DNA of 64,000 bases from Juglans regia (Eukaryota; Streptophyta; Magnoliopsida; Fagales; Juglandaceae). The stretch is taken from positions 33,767,250-33,831,249 of the forward strand of contig NC_049910.1 in assembly GCF_001411555.2 (NCBI RefSeq). The letters run 5' to 3'. A program made the translations under genes and the position numbers. The notes beneath the pieces were generated by a model, which saw nothing but the letters and a program-made list of their open reading frames with translations, had not been told where the DNA came from and did no database searches. Shown here piece by piece: positions 1-12,700 of this stretch. The number at the start of each line of letters is the position of its first letter. Within the stretch, counting starts at the first letter, position 1.

Positions 1-324
1 AATAGTTTTTGATGTCATTTTCACTCTAAAAGTGTCCAATCTCCCTAATCTGTCCTGGAAAAAGGTGGAAGAGAAAGAGTCGCTCGTGAAGTGGTTTGCG
101 TTTGCTTAGTTGTTTGCATCAAAATTGAATGAAGCATTATGTTGCACAAGAAAATGGTGTATGTTTTGTCTAAAATCTTTAATCTCGCGTTAAAATTAAC
201 ATTGTTGTGTAATCAAGTTTGTCTACTTAGTATTTTGTTGCTAAACTTGGCATGTTGTGTTAACCAAGGATGGATGTTTATTCAATTGTCTCTCCAGCTA
301 ACCCTTTTGATACTAATATAATAG

Positions 325-3300
325 GCTGTGATGAAGTTAGCAATGCAATTAAGTAATAAGATGAGGGACTCATCACTTATATGGGCTCCTCCAATATATA
401 GAAGACTTCTCAGCTTTGACAAGAGGGAGAGGGATATGTCAGAAAGGTGTTTGTTGAAGATTAAGCCTATAATATTACCTCCTCCTCTAGTTCTCTCCAA
501 GGTACTGACATAATTATGATGTTCTCCTCTAAAAAACAAATTATTGTAAATATGTTTTTTTTTTCTTTTCCTGAAAATTTATTGTAATTAATTTTTTTTC
601 CTGTTTTATTTTAAAAAATTAAATTAAACTATAAAATTGATATTAGATTATTTCTCTTTTAAAGCTTGTAATTATCTGGGTAAAGCATATTTAACAAAAA
701 CCCACACGTTCACTGGATAGCTAGCTACATGGTATGTAATTGTACTAATTAAGAACTTTTTAAATATATGTTACTGCTATACATTATTCAGTGAAATACG
801 AAACTTAGTTTATGGTTTACATATATTACGGTATTACCTCTTTTATATAATTCCTATATAGTTGTTTCCATAGTTCAACCTCACATTTTCATTGCAATAT
901 ATGAAAAGCTTATATGTAAAATTACCAGTATTCATGGAAAAATACAAAATTGAGATTTATTTGTTTCTTTCATATTGTTTACACGTTTTTTTATCACTTC
1001 GTTAAAGGTATTCTTAAAAAATATATCCGGCCCTCCAAACTTATAATCCTGGCTTTGTCCCTGGTCACTACCAAATTAGTTTTGCCTGTTATATATCTTT
1101 ATTGGTGCTTGTTATAGTTTGGGATAACTTTTGTTTGTTCAAGGATATTTTGCAAGCCAAATCAGCTAGTGTTTTCTTCTTTACCATTACCGTGTCCCCA
1201 TTTCGAAAGCAAATATCCTTTCAAATTTGCTTTTGTGATGCAAACTAGACTGGTGATTGCATGTAAAATGCAGGATGGATGATTTTAACAAATCAAGAAA
1301 GTGAGACAAAACCATTACGCTAGCACATTTCATATTCAAGTACATAATTTTGATCGGGGAATTTTTGTCAACTACAAAATTTTCGATCAAAATTTTGGAC
1401 TTGAATATAAAATGTGCTAACAGGGTATTGGTTTACCACATAATGCCACTAGATGTCTGATTATATCCCAACTAACAATTCAAACTTCAAACTGACAATA
1501 AGAGGTTGGGTCATGGCCAGTGGACCCATAGATGTTTTTTTTTTTTTTGATAAGTAATAAGAGATTTTATTCCGAAGAATAGGCATAAGCCCGATTACAC
1601 AGGATGTATACAAAGGAAATACCTACTACTTTCTAATACCAAAAGGAAAATCTAAAACAAATTCTGGAAATTATCAACCATTTCAAAAGTTTTAGCCCAC
1701 AAACTCAAAGTACTAAAGAAAAAATCTTTATGGTCTCCTAAAGAATGTTCTTTGTCTTCGAAGCATCTCCCATTCCATTCAAGCCATAGACACCACATGA
1801 GACAAGAAGGAATCATCTTCCAAAAATCAACAGCATTCTTGCTACCCTTCACTCCCTTCCACCCTACCAATAAACCCACCACTTCCTTAGGCATTACCCA
1901 AAGATGTGTTTAAATATCAGCTAGATTCAACCTTGATAATTCATTTCAATGAATAGTTTTCATAAGTTTGTATATTTTGGGTGTCTAGAAGCTCAAAATT
2001 AAGATCGGTTAACCATACCAGTGGTTCATTCCATCCCCTCAGCAGAGAGTGGAAGATTTTTTCAATATGAAAATACATGGCTTCTTTAGGTCATTAACAG
2101 ATTCATATTTTAGTTCTAGTGAATGATGAATAAGGACGAAAAGGTTTCAAATATCATTGCTCTCTCTCTCTCACCCCCCCGCGGGGGGCATTAATGTTTG
2201 CTTGCCTCACATTCCCAGGTTTGAGTGTCCAAGGTAGAAGTATGAGAAAAGTTCCTTTCATCTAACTTTGATGCTGGCTTAAAAGTTGTTGTCACGGTTA
2301 AGGTTCATATAAAATCATTCCAGTATTTTATACATGTTGTCCTGTAATCTAAAATCTCAAAATGTACTACATTTTTCTTAAACAGGCACTTGTCAAGGAT
2401 ATAAAGCAAAGATTGCTCACTCAGATGAAGGAGCTGCTAAAGAAGGGTATAAAGGTTCAAACTATTCACGCATGGGGATGGTTTATTCGCTTACTAGGCT
2501 CACATGCTATGAAGAACAGACATTTAATAAATGAAATGCTGAAAATTCCTGAACATACATTTTCAGATCTCAACCCACAAGTTCTGATTGCTACACAGGT
2601 ACTTCTAATAGAGTTAGCGTGTGTGGAAACCAGGTCACCACATGATATTATCTCACAAAATAATTCATTATTTATCGGATTTTTTAATAGGAATCCAGAA
2701 CTAGATGGTGCTTTCATCCATCTCTTTAGTTCAATCCTGCTACAGAAGAGGTCCTCTCTTGACAGATACTAATTCAATCATGGACCAAACAAGAGTTAGC
2801 ATTAATCCACCATCAAGAAATTGCAATGGCTCTTGTTTAATTCAAAAATAAGATATAGGCTATCTTCTACTGAGTGGGCTTGGTCCTAACAGGTAGGCTC
2901 ATAGGGTTGGGCTAGTATCAATTTTCTACATTCCAAACAAAGAAAGAAAAAGATGCAAAAGTATGCCCTGGGTTCATGTTCAGTTTAACGTCTATTCTAA
3001 TTTTTTTTAATAATATATACTTTACCATTACTCATCGAAATGGCACAGTGACCTTTTGGATTAAAATTTTCAAAAGTTCTGTATCATGACAATTCAAATG
3101 TCATTCGTTTATATAATATGGTTGTACCTTGATTGTCTAGGTTGCTTGGGAAGGTCTTATTGATGCACTTATTCATCCTCCAATAGTAGCTGGTGACAGA
3201 AATGCAGCCAAGGAGGGGAACGGTGTGCAACAAGTGCTAACATCTGGAGAGAAAATTGATGAACCCCTAGTAAATGGATTCTCAAAAAGCATAAAACTTG

Positions 3301-6300
3301 TAATGACTCCTCTTTTAGGCATCATATCAGGTAGATGTGATATATCCGTTCACTTATCATGCTTGAACACTTGGTGTTGTTTGCTGCATAAACTTGATAC
3401 CTCTGTCAATGATCCATCAGTGATAAAACTTGTGTTGGAGCCCATATTTGAAGCAGTTTTTCTCATTGGTCCTGATAATAAGACCATGAGGTTATGGAAT
3501 CTATGCCTGGATTTGCTTGATGATTTTATTTTGGCAAAATGTCGAGGGGTGGAACATGACAAAAGTGGCCTTGCAAGTCAGCAGTCATCAACTAGTACCT
3601 CCATTCCTGGACCTTCTGTACCTGGAAAATTCTTGTGGAAGCAATACTCTGTTAAATGGTTGCCATGGCATATTTCTCAGCTGGACTTCCATTTAAAGAT
3701 GATTCTTGTTCTCATCAATCAAGCTTCAATTGCATCTTTCACCCATGAAAACAGGAGTTTAGCCCGTGATGCTGCTTTAAGGTTATTTGTATCTGTTTTA
3801 AAAGGAGTTCGATTGGAGTTGAAAAGCCAATACTCTAACTACAACAATATTATGTCGTGTTTGGGCACAGTACTAGGGTTCATAAAGCATATATGTGAAG
3901 AAGTACATTCAGAAGGCAGTGATAGTAATGACTTCGAGTATACTTCCCTCCTTTTTATAGAGGCTATCAATCAGGAGTTGGAACCTACCATATTAGGATC
4001 CCCTCTTTACAAGGTGTCATTGGACCTCAAGCACATTGACAACCTGTGATCAGCTAATGTCATCAGACATGCAAACGTTCTAGCTATCTGCTCCATTGCT
4101 GATATGAATATGGTTTCAGTATTGGTTTATTTAGTTGTACTCTACTTTTGTAAGGTGTTTCAATTAACTACAAAGGCATCCAAAACAGAGTTCATTTTAG
4201 AGAAAATGCATAAATATTTTACATTGGCGTTTTCTTCATATGATCCCCTGGAAATTCTTCTTGCTACTATCAGTTTACTGTATAACTATGTCGGTCACAA
4301 CTGCTTAAATATATGGATAGCAATAGCCAATGGTTTGAAACACTACATGGATGATGTTAAGGAGCTTTCATTTGCAGAGTCTGACAGCACTGGTTATCTT
4401 GCCGTATGCTATTTCTTATCCTACCCATTTGCTATATGCTCTTGCCCCCGGAGAAATTCAGTCTCACTGACTAGTTGCTCCTCAGAGAAGAGTCATGTTT
4501 CACCACAGGAAAAGCATGAGCTTGAACATGTTTTTGATGCATGGATGGCACTTTATGGTTCTCTTAAAACTTCACTGAATCAATGCTCTGCTATGGACAG
4601 TTTTCTTGTCGATTTGTGTTCAACGCTAACTGTGTACCTTGACGAATATGCTAGCATGCAGTGTATCAATGGAGTTGACTCAAGTCACAAGGATCTGTTT
4701 TTTTATCTCCTTCCTTTACTTGGCGATGCTGCGATATGTTTCCTGGAAGATATCTGTGCTTCCGAAGAAGTTTCAGATGAAAGTAAATACAAAAATGGTG
4801 GCGACCATAAAATATCCACTGGAAAGAGCAGTAGCTTGAGATTGGCTGCCAGGTATGTGCAAATGTTGCTTGTTAGATCTACAAAGCATCATGGAGCTAG
4901 TATAGAATGTTGAGGCACCATTTTATTGCAGGTTGGCTGGGTGCCAATTCTGGACTTGCTTTCTCAGGTTTCCCACCATTTTATTAATAGTTTAGGTTAT
5001 GTGATAAAATTTAATTCAACAATAATTAGAACATGGAATCATCTCTAATAAAAGGTTAGGAATGGGTTCAATTTTATAATATTTCATGATTTATTTAAAA
5101 TTGTTAACAATAATTAGAACATCATCGTTTGCAACTAAAACTGGGTTTTTTAAGAATTGAAATATCATGTAAACAAACTATGATGGTTTTATTTCTTGAT
5201 GGATGCTTCATCTATTCTATTTAACATAACTCATGTTCCAAGGGTCATCATGCAGATATTTGAGTTTCTTATGGACGTATACAGCAACAGACCACCCAAC
5301 TAATCTCGTAATGACATCAAGGTAAGTCAATAGTCGATTTCTTATCTTTGTGCTCAAGTTATTCCATATGTGATCTCGTGATCTTGTCTGACTTTACCAT
5401 GAAGTCCCAGGGTATCTTCTGTACTGGCACACTTTGCCAGTTTTCTTTGCATGAAGCAAGATATCCTCTTGTTCATTGAGGTACCGTACATACCATATTT
5501 CTCTTTCCTAGCATCCTTTTGCCCCATGCAAAAAAGATCTTTGGGAAACTGTCATATCTTGTCCCTCTAGCATTTAAAATTTTCATCTACTTGCAACTTA
5601 TCAAAAAAAAAAAAAAAAAATTCATCTACTTGCAGATAGTATCTTGTCCGCTGCTCCAATGGCTTTCACATACAGAGTTACGGGATAAAAGCATAAAAAA
5701 TCAACTTCAACTGTTGTGGGCCAAAATACTTAATCATTTACAAAGCAGTCAGCCACCAATGGTCTTCAATTCTGCATTCCTTGAACTCCAGGCACCCCTT
5801 CTTGGAAAAACACTTGATCACCCAAATCCAACCATTTCAGAGCCCACCATCACCTTCTGGAATTCCACTTACGGTGAACAAATCAATCTGGACTACCCTC
5901 AAAGCTTGCTTCACGTGTTAGACAAGCTCTCAAGAAATGGAAGAATAATCCTCCACAAGAAAATCCTACCTGCTCTTGAAAGATGTCATTCTAGAATAGG
6001 AGTTGACACCACTCCACAGAGATACAGGGTGACCGCAACGCATAACAAGAGCTCAAAAAGAGTAGGGTTTGTGGAGGATGTGGTGGATCAACTTCAGCAT
6101 GAGGAGAAGCTGTACTCAAAGTTAAAAAGGAATAGGTTGGAACTAACTGAGCATCAAAAGGAAGTGAGACGAGCACAGCAAGGAAGGGAGAGGGATTGTT
6201 GTGGGCACGGCCCGGGGATACGCACTTACACTAGTGCTGATTTTTCGCAGGGGAATGAAGATTCACAAGAGAGTCAAGAATTCCAGAATCCAGAATCCAT

Positions 6301-6328
6301 CTTGGAGATTTTACAAAGAGTTGTTTAA
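325..6328 (+). CDS. RIF1-like (Rap1-interacting factor 1, N-terminal domain) gene, 3' part, with in-frame TGA
   Basis: The protein matches what I know of plant proteins with a telomere-associated Rif1 N-terminal alpha-helical (HEAT-like) repeat domain. RIF1 proteins act in the nucleus on replication timing, telomeres and DNA-break repair; the plant role is less clear. My exon model is 325-501, 2386-2598, 3141-4852, 5411-5480 and 5636-6328. Every junction has GT/AG and phases agree; 4852 to 5411 rebuilds a split codon. Recognisable stretches are WAPPIYRRLL (exon at 325), AWGWFIRLLGSHAMKNRHL (exon at 2386), DPLEILLATISLLYN and SCPLLQWLSH (last exon). The C-terminal tail is charged and Q/E-rich. 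The N-terminus lies upstream of the window. A TGA at 4047-4049 interrupts the 1.7-kb exon, with the same frame open on both sides (CACATTGACAACCTG before, TCAGCTAATGTC after). The gene is therefore a pseudogene, or this base is an error or a null allele. An alternative end at 4913 is open if the intron at 4853 is not spliced. Confidence 0.78.
502..2385 (+). other. RIF1-like intron with a LINE remnant
   Basis: This is a long intron between the exon ending at 501 (AAG|GTACTG) and the exon starting at 2386 (TTAAACAG|GCAC). It is AT-rich and carries a 5'-truncated LINE (1536-1896). A short CT run followed by C and G homopolymers lies near 2160-2190. I see no other coding signal. Confidence 0.6.
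1536..1896 (-). mobile_element. 5'-truncated LINE (non-LTR retrotransposon) 3' end
   Basis: On the - strand this reads a LINE C-terminal piece (1652-1894): FWKMIPSCLMWCLWLEWNGR followed by RCFEDKE. This is the typical end of a plant LINE ORF2 after the zf-RVT domain. Then come a short 3' region and a poly(A) tail, seen as poly-T at 1535-1548. The flanks are imperfect 11-bp repeats, CCCATAGATGT (1525-1535) and CCCAAAGATGT (1897-1907), which I take as the target-site duplication. It is dead on arrival: only the last ~0.36 kb was inserted. Confidence 0.75.
5582..5634 (+). mobile_element. Micro-insertion of a LINE tail next to a RIF1 splice acceptor, with 14-bp target duplication
   Basis: The 14-bp TTCATCTACTTGCA is present at 5582-5595 and again at 5621-5634. 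Between them lies only ACTTATC plus about 18 A. ACTTATCAAAA is the 3' terminus of the LINE family seen elsewhere here (its complement, TTTTGATAAGT, starts the LINE at 1536). The right copy is followed by G, forming the TTGCAG acceptor used by the last RIF1 exon (5636). The left copy is followed by A, so only the right copy is a splice site. Confidence 0.75.
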
Positions 6329-6579
6329 TTGTTTTTATCTGAGGGCCTAGCTTTCAAAGAGAATATTAGATGGAGCACCCAAGTTAACTGGTCCACATTT
6401 TTAGGCTGTCTTCCTCCGTTACTTTTATGTTACAACACCACCAACTTATCATCCTTTGCTCTTTGCATGTTGTAAGTTGTATTGTATGACACCCAATGGC
6501 CAATGTATTGTAATGTCACATTCTGATATTTGGGGTAAAATATATTTCATTTCGATTTTTGTATCAAACTTAAATGAAG
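6329..6579 (+). other. Probable RIF1-like 3' untranslated region
   Basis: This is a non-coding, T-rich stretch immediately after the TAA at 6326-6328. It contains GTATTGTAATG-type sequences that could act as plant polyadenylation signals. No other feature is visible. Confidence 0.35.
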
Positions 6580-7620
6580 TGGTATTTTGAACAAGAAAAT
6601 GGTGACATTATGTTGAAATGTCACCGCTCAAGACATTATCTTACCACCTTCTGTAGAAATTGTTGATAATACTGCATATAGTTTAATCTTTGATCCCAGC
6701 ACTTAATCGACATTGTCAGGCAATCGAGTTTGTTTACTTGTATATCATCACTAAACTTGGCATCATGTATTAACCAAGAATGGATATATGCGTTTATTCA
6801 TCTGTCTCTCTGACTAACCTTTTTAATGCTATTGTATATCGTGATGAGGTTAGCATCTCAATTAAGCGATAAGATGAAGCACTTGTCATATATATGGGCT
6901 CCTCCAATTGACAGAAGACTTCTCTCAGCTTTATTGAGAGGGAGAGGGATATGTCAAGAAAGGTGTCTTTTGAAGATTGAGTCTACAATATTACCTCCTC
7001 CACTAGTTCTCTCAAAGGTACGCTAACATGCTTATGTTGTTCTCCATATATTAATGTGTCAAGATGCAGTAATGGGACAGAAGAGTATTACATCTTAATC
7101 ATGAAAACTTAAACATACTAAATGATATGACTACTTAAATCTGTTACCGACATCTTTTATTTCCACCACATCCCTGTTCATAGTGTTGAAAGTCAGTATA
7201 TCCTAGTAGTAAACCCGCATGGTGCATAGGAGTGGCTAAATATATTAAATGAAAAACATTCTATATAACTAAGTTAGAATTCATTCAGATATTATACAAT
7301 AAATAGAAGTTCTAAAAGACTATCCCTTCAGCATATAATAGAATATTTTTAAAATGAAAAATCAAGGTTTCCCAACTTCTTTATGAATGATTGCATATGT
7401 AGAGTTTCCCTCATTAACAGATTTATATTGCAACTTGAGTGAATGATAAAGCTAAGGGTGCAAAGATTTCAACCATCTTGCAAGCATCTCTTTATGGATC
7501 TGCAAAGGCTCATGGAGCCATGTAGGATGTCAACTGTCAAGGCACCATTTTATTGCAGGTTGGCTGGGTGCCAATTCTGCAGTACTGTCCTCCGGGATCC
7601 CATCTTTCTCATTGAAATTT
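6580..7620 (+). pseudogene. Partial, decayed duplicate of the RIF1-like gene
   Basis: The segment 6680-7017 is a diverged copy of 180-501: the same intron end, then an exon-like block at 6841-7017 reading WAPPIDRRLL and ERCLLKIESTILPPP. Its splice acceptor is gone: where the original has ATAATAG|GCT this has a TATATC context. An inserted TC and a later extra A shift the frame and restore it one codon longer. Downstream, 7395-7480 resembles intron sequence at 2080-2160. Then 7536-7577 jumps to a piece identical to 4914-4957 (CACCATTTTATTGCAGGTTG and beyond). The middle of the gene is missing, so this is a collapsed tandem duplicate and not a working gene. Confidence 0.72.
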
Positions 7621-7749
7621 TATAGCATAATAGCATTACACCAACTCTTTAATCTAATGCGTTTTTAACTCTTTAACTGTTTAGATTATATATTCCTTGC
7701 TTTTTTTTTTTTTGCTCACTCCATCTTATTTTCCTCCTTACATATGCAG

Positions 7750-7985
7750 GTGGAGACTCAAAAGGACGAGATACTTAGGACTTGAGATGAGATGAGATAA
7801 GTCGAGATTAAAGTTAAAAATTGAATAAAATATTGTTAGAATATATTTTTTTAATATTATTTTTATTTTAAAATTTAAAAAATTTGAATTGTTTATTTTA
7901 TTTTGTATGAGAATTTGAAAAAATTATAATGATTATATGAGATAAGTTAAGAGGAATTGTGAAAACAAACGAGATGAGATTTCAA
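7750..7985 (+). repeat. GAGATGAGATG-type MITE, copy 1
   Basis: This AT-rich block starts with GAGATGAGATGAGATAAG. It contains TTAATATTATTTTTATTTTA and GAATTGTTTATTTTATTTT, and ends near ATGAGATAAG. The same order of words recurs at 33890-34085 and, inverted, at 8700-8905, so it is a dispersed non-autonomous element. Exact ends were not determined. Confidence 0.6.
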
Positions 7986-8699
7986 TGGAGTTTTTAATCT
8001 AGTGCTTTCAAATTTTGGAAATGGTTATTCCTATTCCTTTAGCTATTTTGAATGTGTTGATTTGAATTCTACATTGGAAACATTATTCTTCCGTATTTAA
8101 TAGATGTCAGTGGCATAAATTTCAATTAATGTCTGTTCTGATTTTTTTTTTATGCTTACTTTAAGTTGCTATTATTTATGTATGTTAGCGCGCATTTTAT
8201 GTAATTTTGAATTACATCTACATTTACTTCAATTAATAACAAGATTTTTAATGACTTTACTAAATTTATTAATCCCAGTCTAGAGTTTTAAGGAAAAAAG
8301 AGACGGGATAAATAAAGTGATTTTTCTATAACATTAATTGAATATTTAATATTGTTCAAAGAGTTTATCCAGACAACTATAAATACTGTGGGACCTACTT
8401 TATTAGGAGTTGGTCGAATGAATCTTAGAAAACAACACAAGCCAAACAATGGATAATTGTTTTTAGGATTAAATATAGGAGAAAAGATATTTATAATAAT
8501 GAATTGTATAACCATCACGTAATTGTTTTGAAAAAAATAAATAAAATATAGAATTTACATGAAAAAAATTAATTTTTTAATAATAAATTTTATTATTTTT
8601 TAAAACGATTACGCAGCATTTACACACTTCATAATTATACGTAGAATTACTCTAAATATAAAATTAGTCCTTATGGTTTGTTTTAAAATCAAATTACTC

Positions 8700-8905
8700 T
8701 CAAGTCTATTTTGGATAGTAAAAGAATTTCATCTCATCTTATTTTATAATTATAATTTTATCAAATTTTTACATAAAATATAATAAATAATTTAATTTTT
8801 TTAAATTTTAAAATAATAATAATATTAAAAAATAATATTTTATTTAATTTTTAAATTCATTTCATTTTAAATTACTATCTAAACGAAACCTCAATATTTT
8901 CTAAT
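8700..8905 (-). repeat. GAGATGAGATG-type MITE, copy 2 (inverted)
   Basis: Read on the - strand it has the same word order as copy 1. The ends are related inverted sequences: TTTGGATAGTAAAAGAA on the left, and AATTACTATCTAAACGAAA on the right. This suggests terminal inverted repeats around TTTxGATAGTxA. Confidence 0.6.
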
Positions 8906-9759
8906 TTAGTTTTTCACTTTTTGTGGTCTTAAGAATAATCAAATAAGTTTTGCATCAGAACCAATTATGGTTTGATATGACTTCCTTAAAAGAGAATGTG
9001 TGCTTCCCCGATTTAAAAAGTTAAAATAATATAAAATGGTTAAAACAATTACGTAGTAAGTCATAAAACTTTTAAAAAATAAAAAAAAAATATTGAGAAA
9101 CATAAAGAAAAAAAAATAAAATATAGAAATTAAGAATTTAAAAATAAAAACATAAACATAAATTAGGATAAGCAATATGTCACGTGTTATAATTTCTTAG
9201 AATGTAATTTCTCTTTTCTTAAAAAAGGATGTGTATTTATTCTGATTATATAAGAATAAATTAATAATATGTTAGATTATAAAATTATTTTTTATTATAA
9301 AATAAATCTAATAAATAATTAAATATTATATTAATTTGTAAATTTATTTTTATATAATTTATTTTTATGTTTATATTTTTTTATATAATATATTTTATAT
9401 TTTAAAATGGAAAATGGCCATATCAGTTAAGAAAAAAGAAAAAAGAAAAAAGAAAAAAAAAAAAGAAAAGAAAAAGGAAACTCTCTCTCTCTCTTTGCCC
9501 CCGTCTCTCCCAATTTTGGCGCATAGGTTATCGGTTCTCTCTCTGTGCAGATCGGACACATCTAATCGAAAGATACTCAAACAAGTGTCCTCTCCAATAC
9601 TCCAAAACTTAGGGTTTCAGAAACCTTCTAATTGCCCTCCCGAACCCGCACTCCGATTCCCACTTGAAATTTCAAATTTTAGGGTTCTTTTTTAGATTTT
9701 CACTTAATTTCGGTTCGGATTAAGCCATTAGGATAAGTTACTCGTATTCTCAGCCTCCG

Positions 9760-12700
9760 ATGGACTTGCGAGACTCATCGTCATCGACTGCTGCCGCTGC
9801 TCCCAATCGCGACGGGTACTCGGGCTCCGACGAAGACACCCTTTTATCCGTTGCGGCCGCTCTAGCCAAGGACGCCGCCTTTCACTTTCAGTCGGGAAAT
9901 TTCGCTGAGTGCGTCGAGGTCCTGAAGCAGCTCTTACTCAAGAAGGAAAACGATCCCAAAGTAAACCTTTTCACTCTTTAGCATGCATATTTCGCCACCG
10001 ATAAAAAAAAAGCATGCATGTTTCGCTTCCAGATCACATTTGCTTGATATTTTTTCAGTTGGTTCTACTTTGCGTTGCGGTTCCGCTTTAGATATGAAAT
10101 GGATTACTCAACGTTTGCCTGTTACTTTTCTTGGTGACTATGGTGAAACTTGCTTGGTTATGATTTAATCTCAGTAGCTGTGAAGTTGTTATGTGGGTGT
10201 TTGAAAATAATGATTTTAGCTTCCAGCTTGTATGGGTGAAAATGCAATCGAAATATGCGACTTAATGTTACTGATGTAAATTTGATAAAAAGCCAAGAAC
10301 ACGAGGTAAGAAGGGCGAATCATGAAACTAGTAGCTAGCCGAATTTTTTTCCAAGTTTTTTGTTCTGGTTGAAGACAGCCTTTTATACCTCTTGAAATGA
10401 TTTGAAAAGCAGTGTTGTCACACTTGAGTTTAGATTATTTAGATGATGGTAATTCGGATTGAATGGAGTGGTAGTACCAGTTTTTTAGCCAAATACTTTG
10501 ATCTGTATCTTGTCGTAGGGTATTTTTCTACCACTATGAACAAGTTCAGAAAATTGGGAGGTGTTGTTAAATCAAGTCTTGTTGTGGAATGAACTCGAAC
10601 TTTGTTACAAAATTGCTTTTGGTTTTTATGTTCTGGAAGACTAGCTGTACCGTATTTGTTAGGAGTTTCATACATAATGCCAAGATTCTAAGATGTTGAT
10701 TTATATTTCGAAAAACTTTAAGCTGTGTGTCATATCCATTTAAACCTGTTTGTAAGCATTACTGTCCATCTGTGGATCAGACCTGCTACCATATTAGTGA
10801 ACATAGGCATAATTATTACGACACATGATGGAAGAGCTATTTTTTTTTCTCAGCTGTATCAATTATGGTTTCTAATCTTATGGATATATATTTTAGGTTC
10901 TTCACAATGTTGCAATTGCCGAATTCTTTCGGGATGGTGGTTCAGATCCGAAGCAGTTACTTGAAGCACTTAATAATGTCAAGGTATGCTCTACCTTTTC
11001 TCTCTGTGCTTTTCAGTTTTTTGATAGTTTATAGTCATATTAGTATCTGCTTGAATATGGGTACAAGCATTGGGCATATTATGCAACATCTTTTTATTTT
11101 TTCATTTTTTATTTATAAAGTGCACGTTATGCAACATCTCACCAAATAAATCCTCTTATTTACAGTAATAACTTTTTGTTTTCTGTTCTAGATTTTTCAT
11201 ATGTTTGTTTTTTTTCCCTTTTGGAGTTAATGAAAATGTAGAGAGTGGGTCATAGAAACAGGATGGAAATTGACAGTCAGTATGTTAATACTTTCGTCAG
11301 GAAATGGAAAATCAAGGCCAAGCCTATTAGTTTGGTAAGTGGAGTTTATAGGATTGTAGCCATGCAAATAGATTGAGGCTGGTGTTGAAGGAGATTATCT
11401 CCACATTTCATAACATATTCATCAGAGGAAGGTTGATTTTGGACATAATATTAATTGTTAACGAATATCTAGATTCCAAAACCCACTTAGGAAAGCCAAA
11501 GCTACTATGTAAGATGGACATGGAAAATGACTATGATCATGTTAATTGGGGTTTATGTTGTAAATGCTTTAGAGATGTGGTTTTGGGAGAAATGGTGCTG
11601 TTGGATAGACTTTTGTGTCTCTGTGGCATTTTTTTTCTCAGTGTTGGTGGATGGTGCTCCTAACAGTTTTTTTAGTAATTCTAGAATGCTATGCCGGTGT
11701 GATTTCTTGGCTAGCATCCTTAGGAAAAATCCTCACTATCGGCAATCTAAAGAAACACCATATCATTGTGACAGATCGGTGTTGTATGTGCAAAAAGAGC
11801 AGGGGATCTAGAGACCACCTTTTTTTTTTAATTATTTTTATAGGTAATCAAGAAGTTTTATTCATAAGATAATAGGCATAACCCAAGTACACATGATGTA
11901 AAAGACCACCTTTACTCCATTGTTAGATTGGAAGTACATTGTGGCTTGATGTTTTCAGTCGAGTTGGATTGACTTCTGGTTTATACTTTATATTAACAAA
12001 TAAAGTCATTTGGAGCTTTCTATATGAGTTTTGGCTAGTTTTGGAGATGTTATCTGTAAATCTTGTTTTTAGTTTTTAATTTGTCTTCATAAAGGTGCTA
12101 TATATACTGCCTTTTGGTTTTAAAGTTAAATGAACACACCTAATGGGGATGAATAGGTGTTTTAACCCAATGCAATTGAAATTAAAATATAATAGATCTA
12201 TATATCGAGGCAACCACATATATCAAAACCAAAATATTGGAAATGAATAAAAACAATGAACAAAAATATTTTGGTCGTGAAGGGAAAACATTTTAAGTGC
12301 TTAAAAAAAAACTTTGGGTGTCAACTACTGCTTATAAATTACTATTGAAAAAAAGACATTACAATCTATTTAAGGTCTCACAAATCCTTTTTTTTGATCG
12401 ATGAACAAAACCTTTATTGATCATGAATTAAACAAAAGCCTGAGTATACGGGACATATACAAGAGTGTCGCCAATGCTTGCTAGTTAAGCAATACAAAGA
12501 AGTAATGAAAAGACATGCCATTACAATCAATTACAATTGACCAATGAAGTAAAGTATTGAGAAATAAACTTCTAAGCTCATCCATTGACCGCTCTCGATC
12601 TTCAAAGCATCTTGCATTCCTTTCCTTCCAAATATACAACCATAGACATATTGGGACCATCTTCCACACCGTTGCAATATGAGAGTTTCCCTAGATGTCT

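Larger units (their letters stand above)
7626..9759. other. AT-rich intergenic region between RIF1-like and NOT10
   Basis: No gene is visible. The region holds two copies of a GAGATGAGATG MITE in opposite orientation (about 7750-7985 and 8700-8905). It also has long A/T homopolymer-rich stretches (9060-9400) and, just before NOT10, an A-rich block followed by CT repeats (9480-9496). The last 200 bp, with CT-rich sequence, is probably the NOT10 promoter and 5' leader. Confidence 0.5.

Noticed and set aside
4013..4120. A small intron (GT at 4014, AG at 4118-4119) that would remove the in-frame TGA of the RIF1-like gene
   Set aside because: Its length of about 106 bp is not a multiple of three and it would remove sequence that continues the protein similarity.
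4914..4970. A separate exon reading VGWVPILDLLSQ between 4925 and 4970
   Set aside because: It does not fit the phase of the neighbouring exons, whereas 4852 joined to 5411 does; it may be an old or alternative exon, since the duplicate at 7536-7577 also keeps it.
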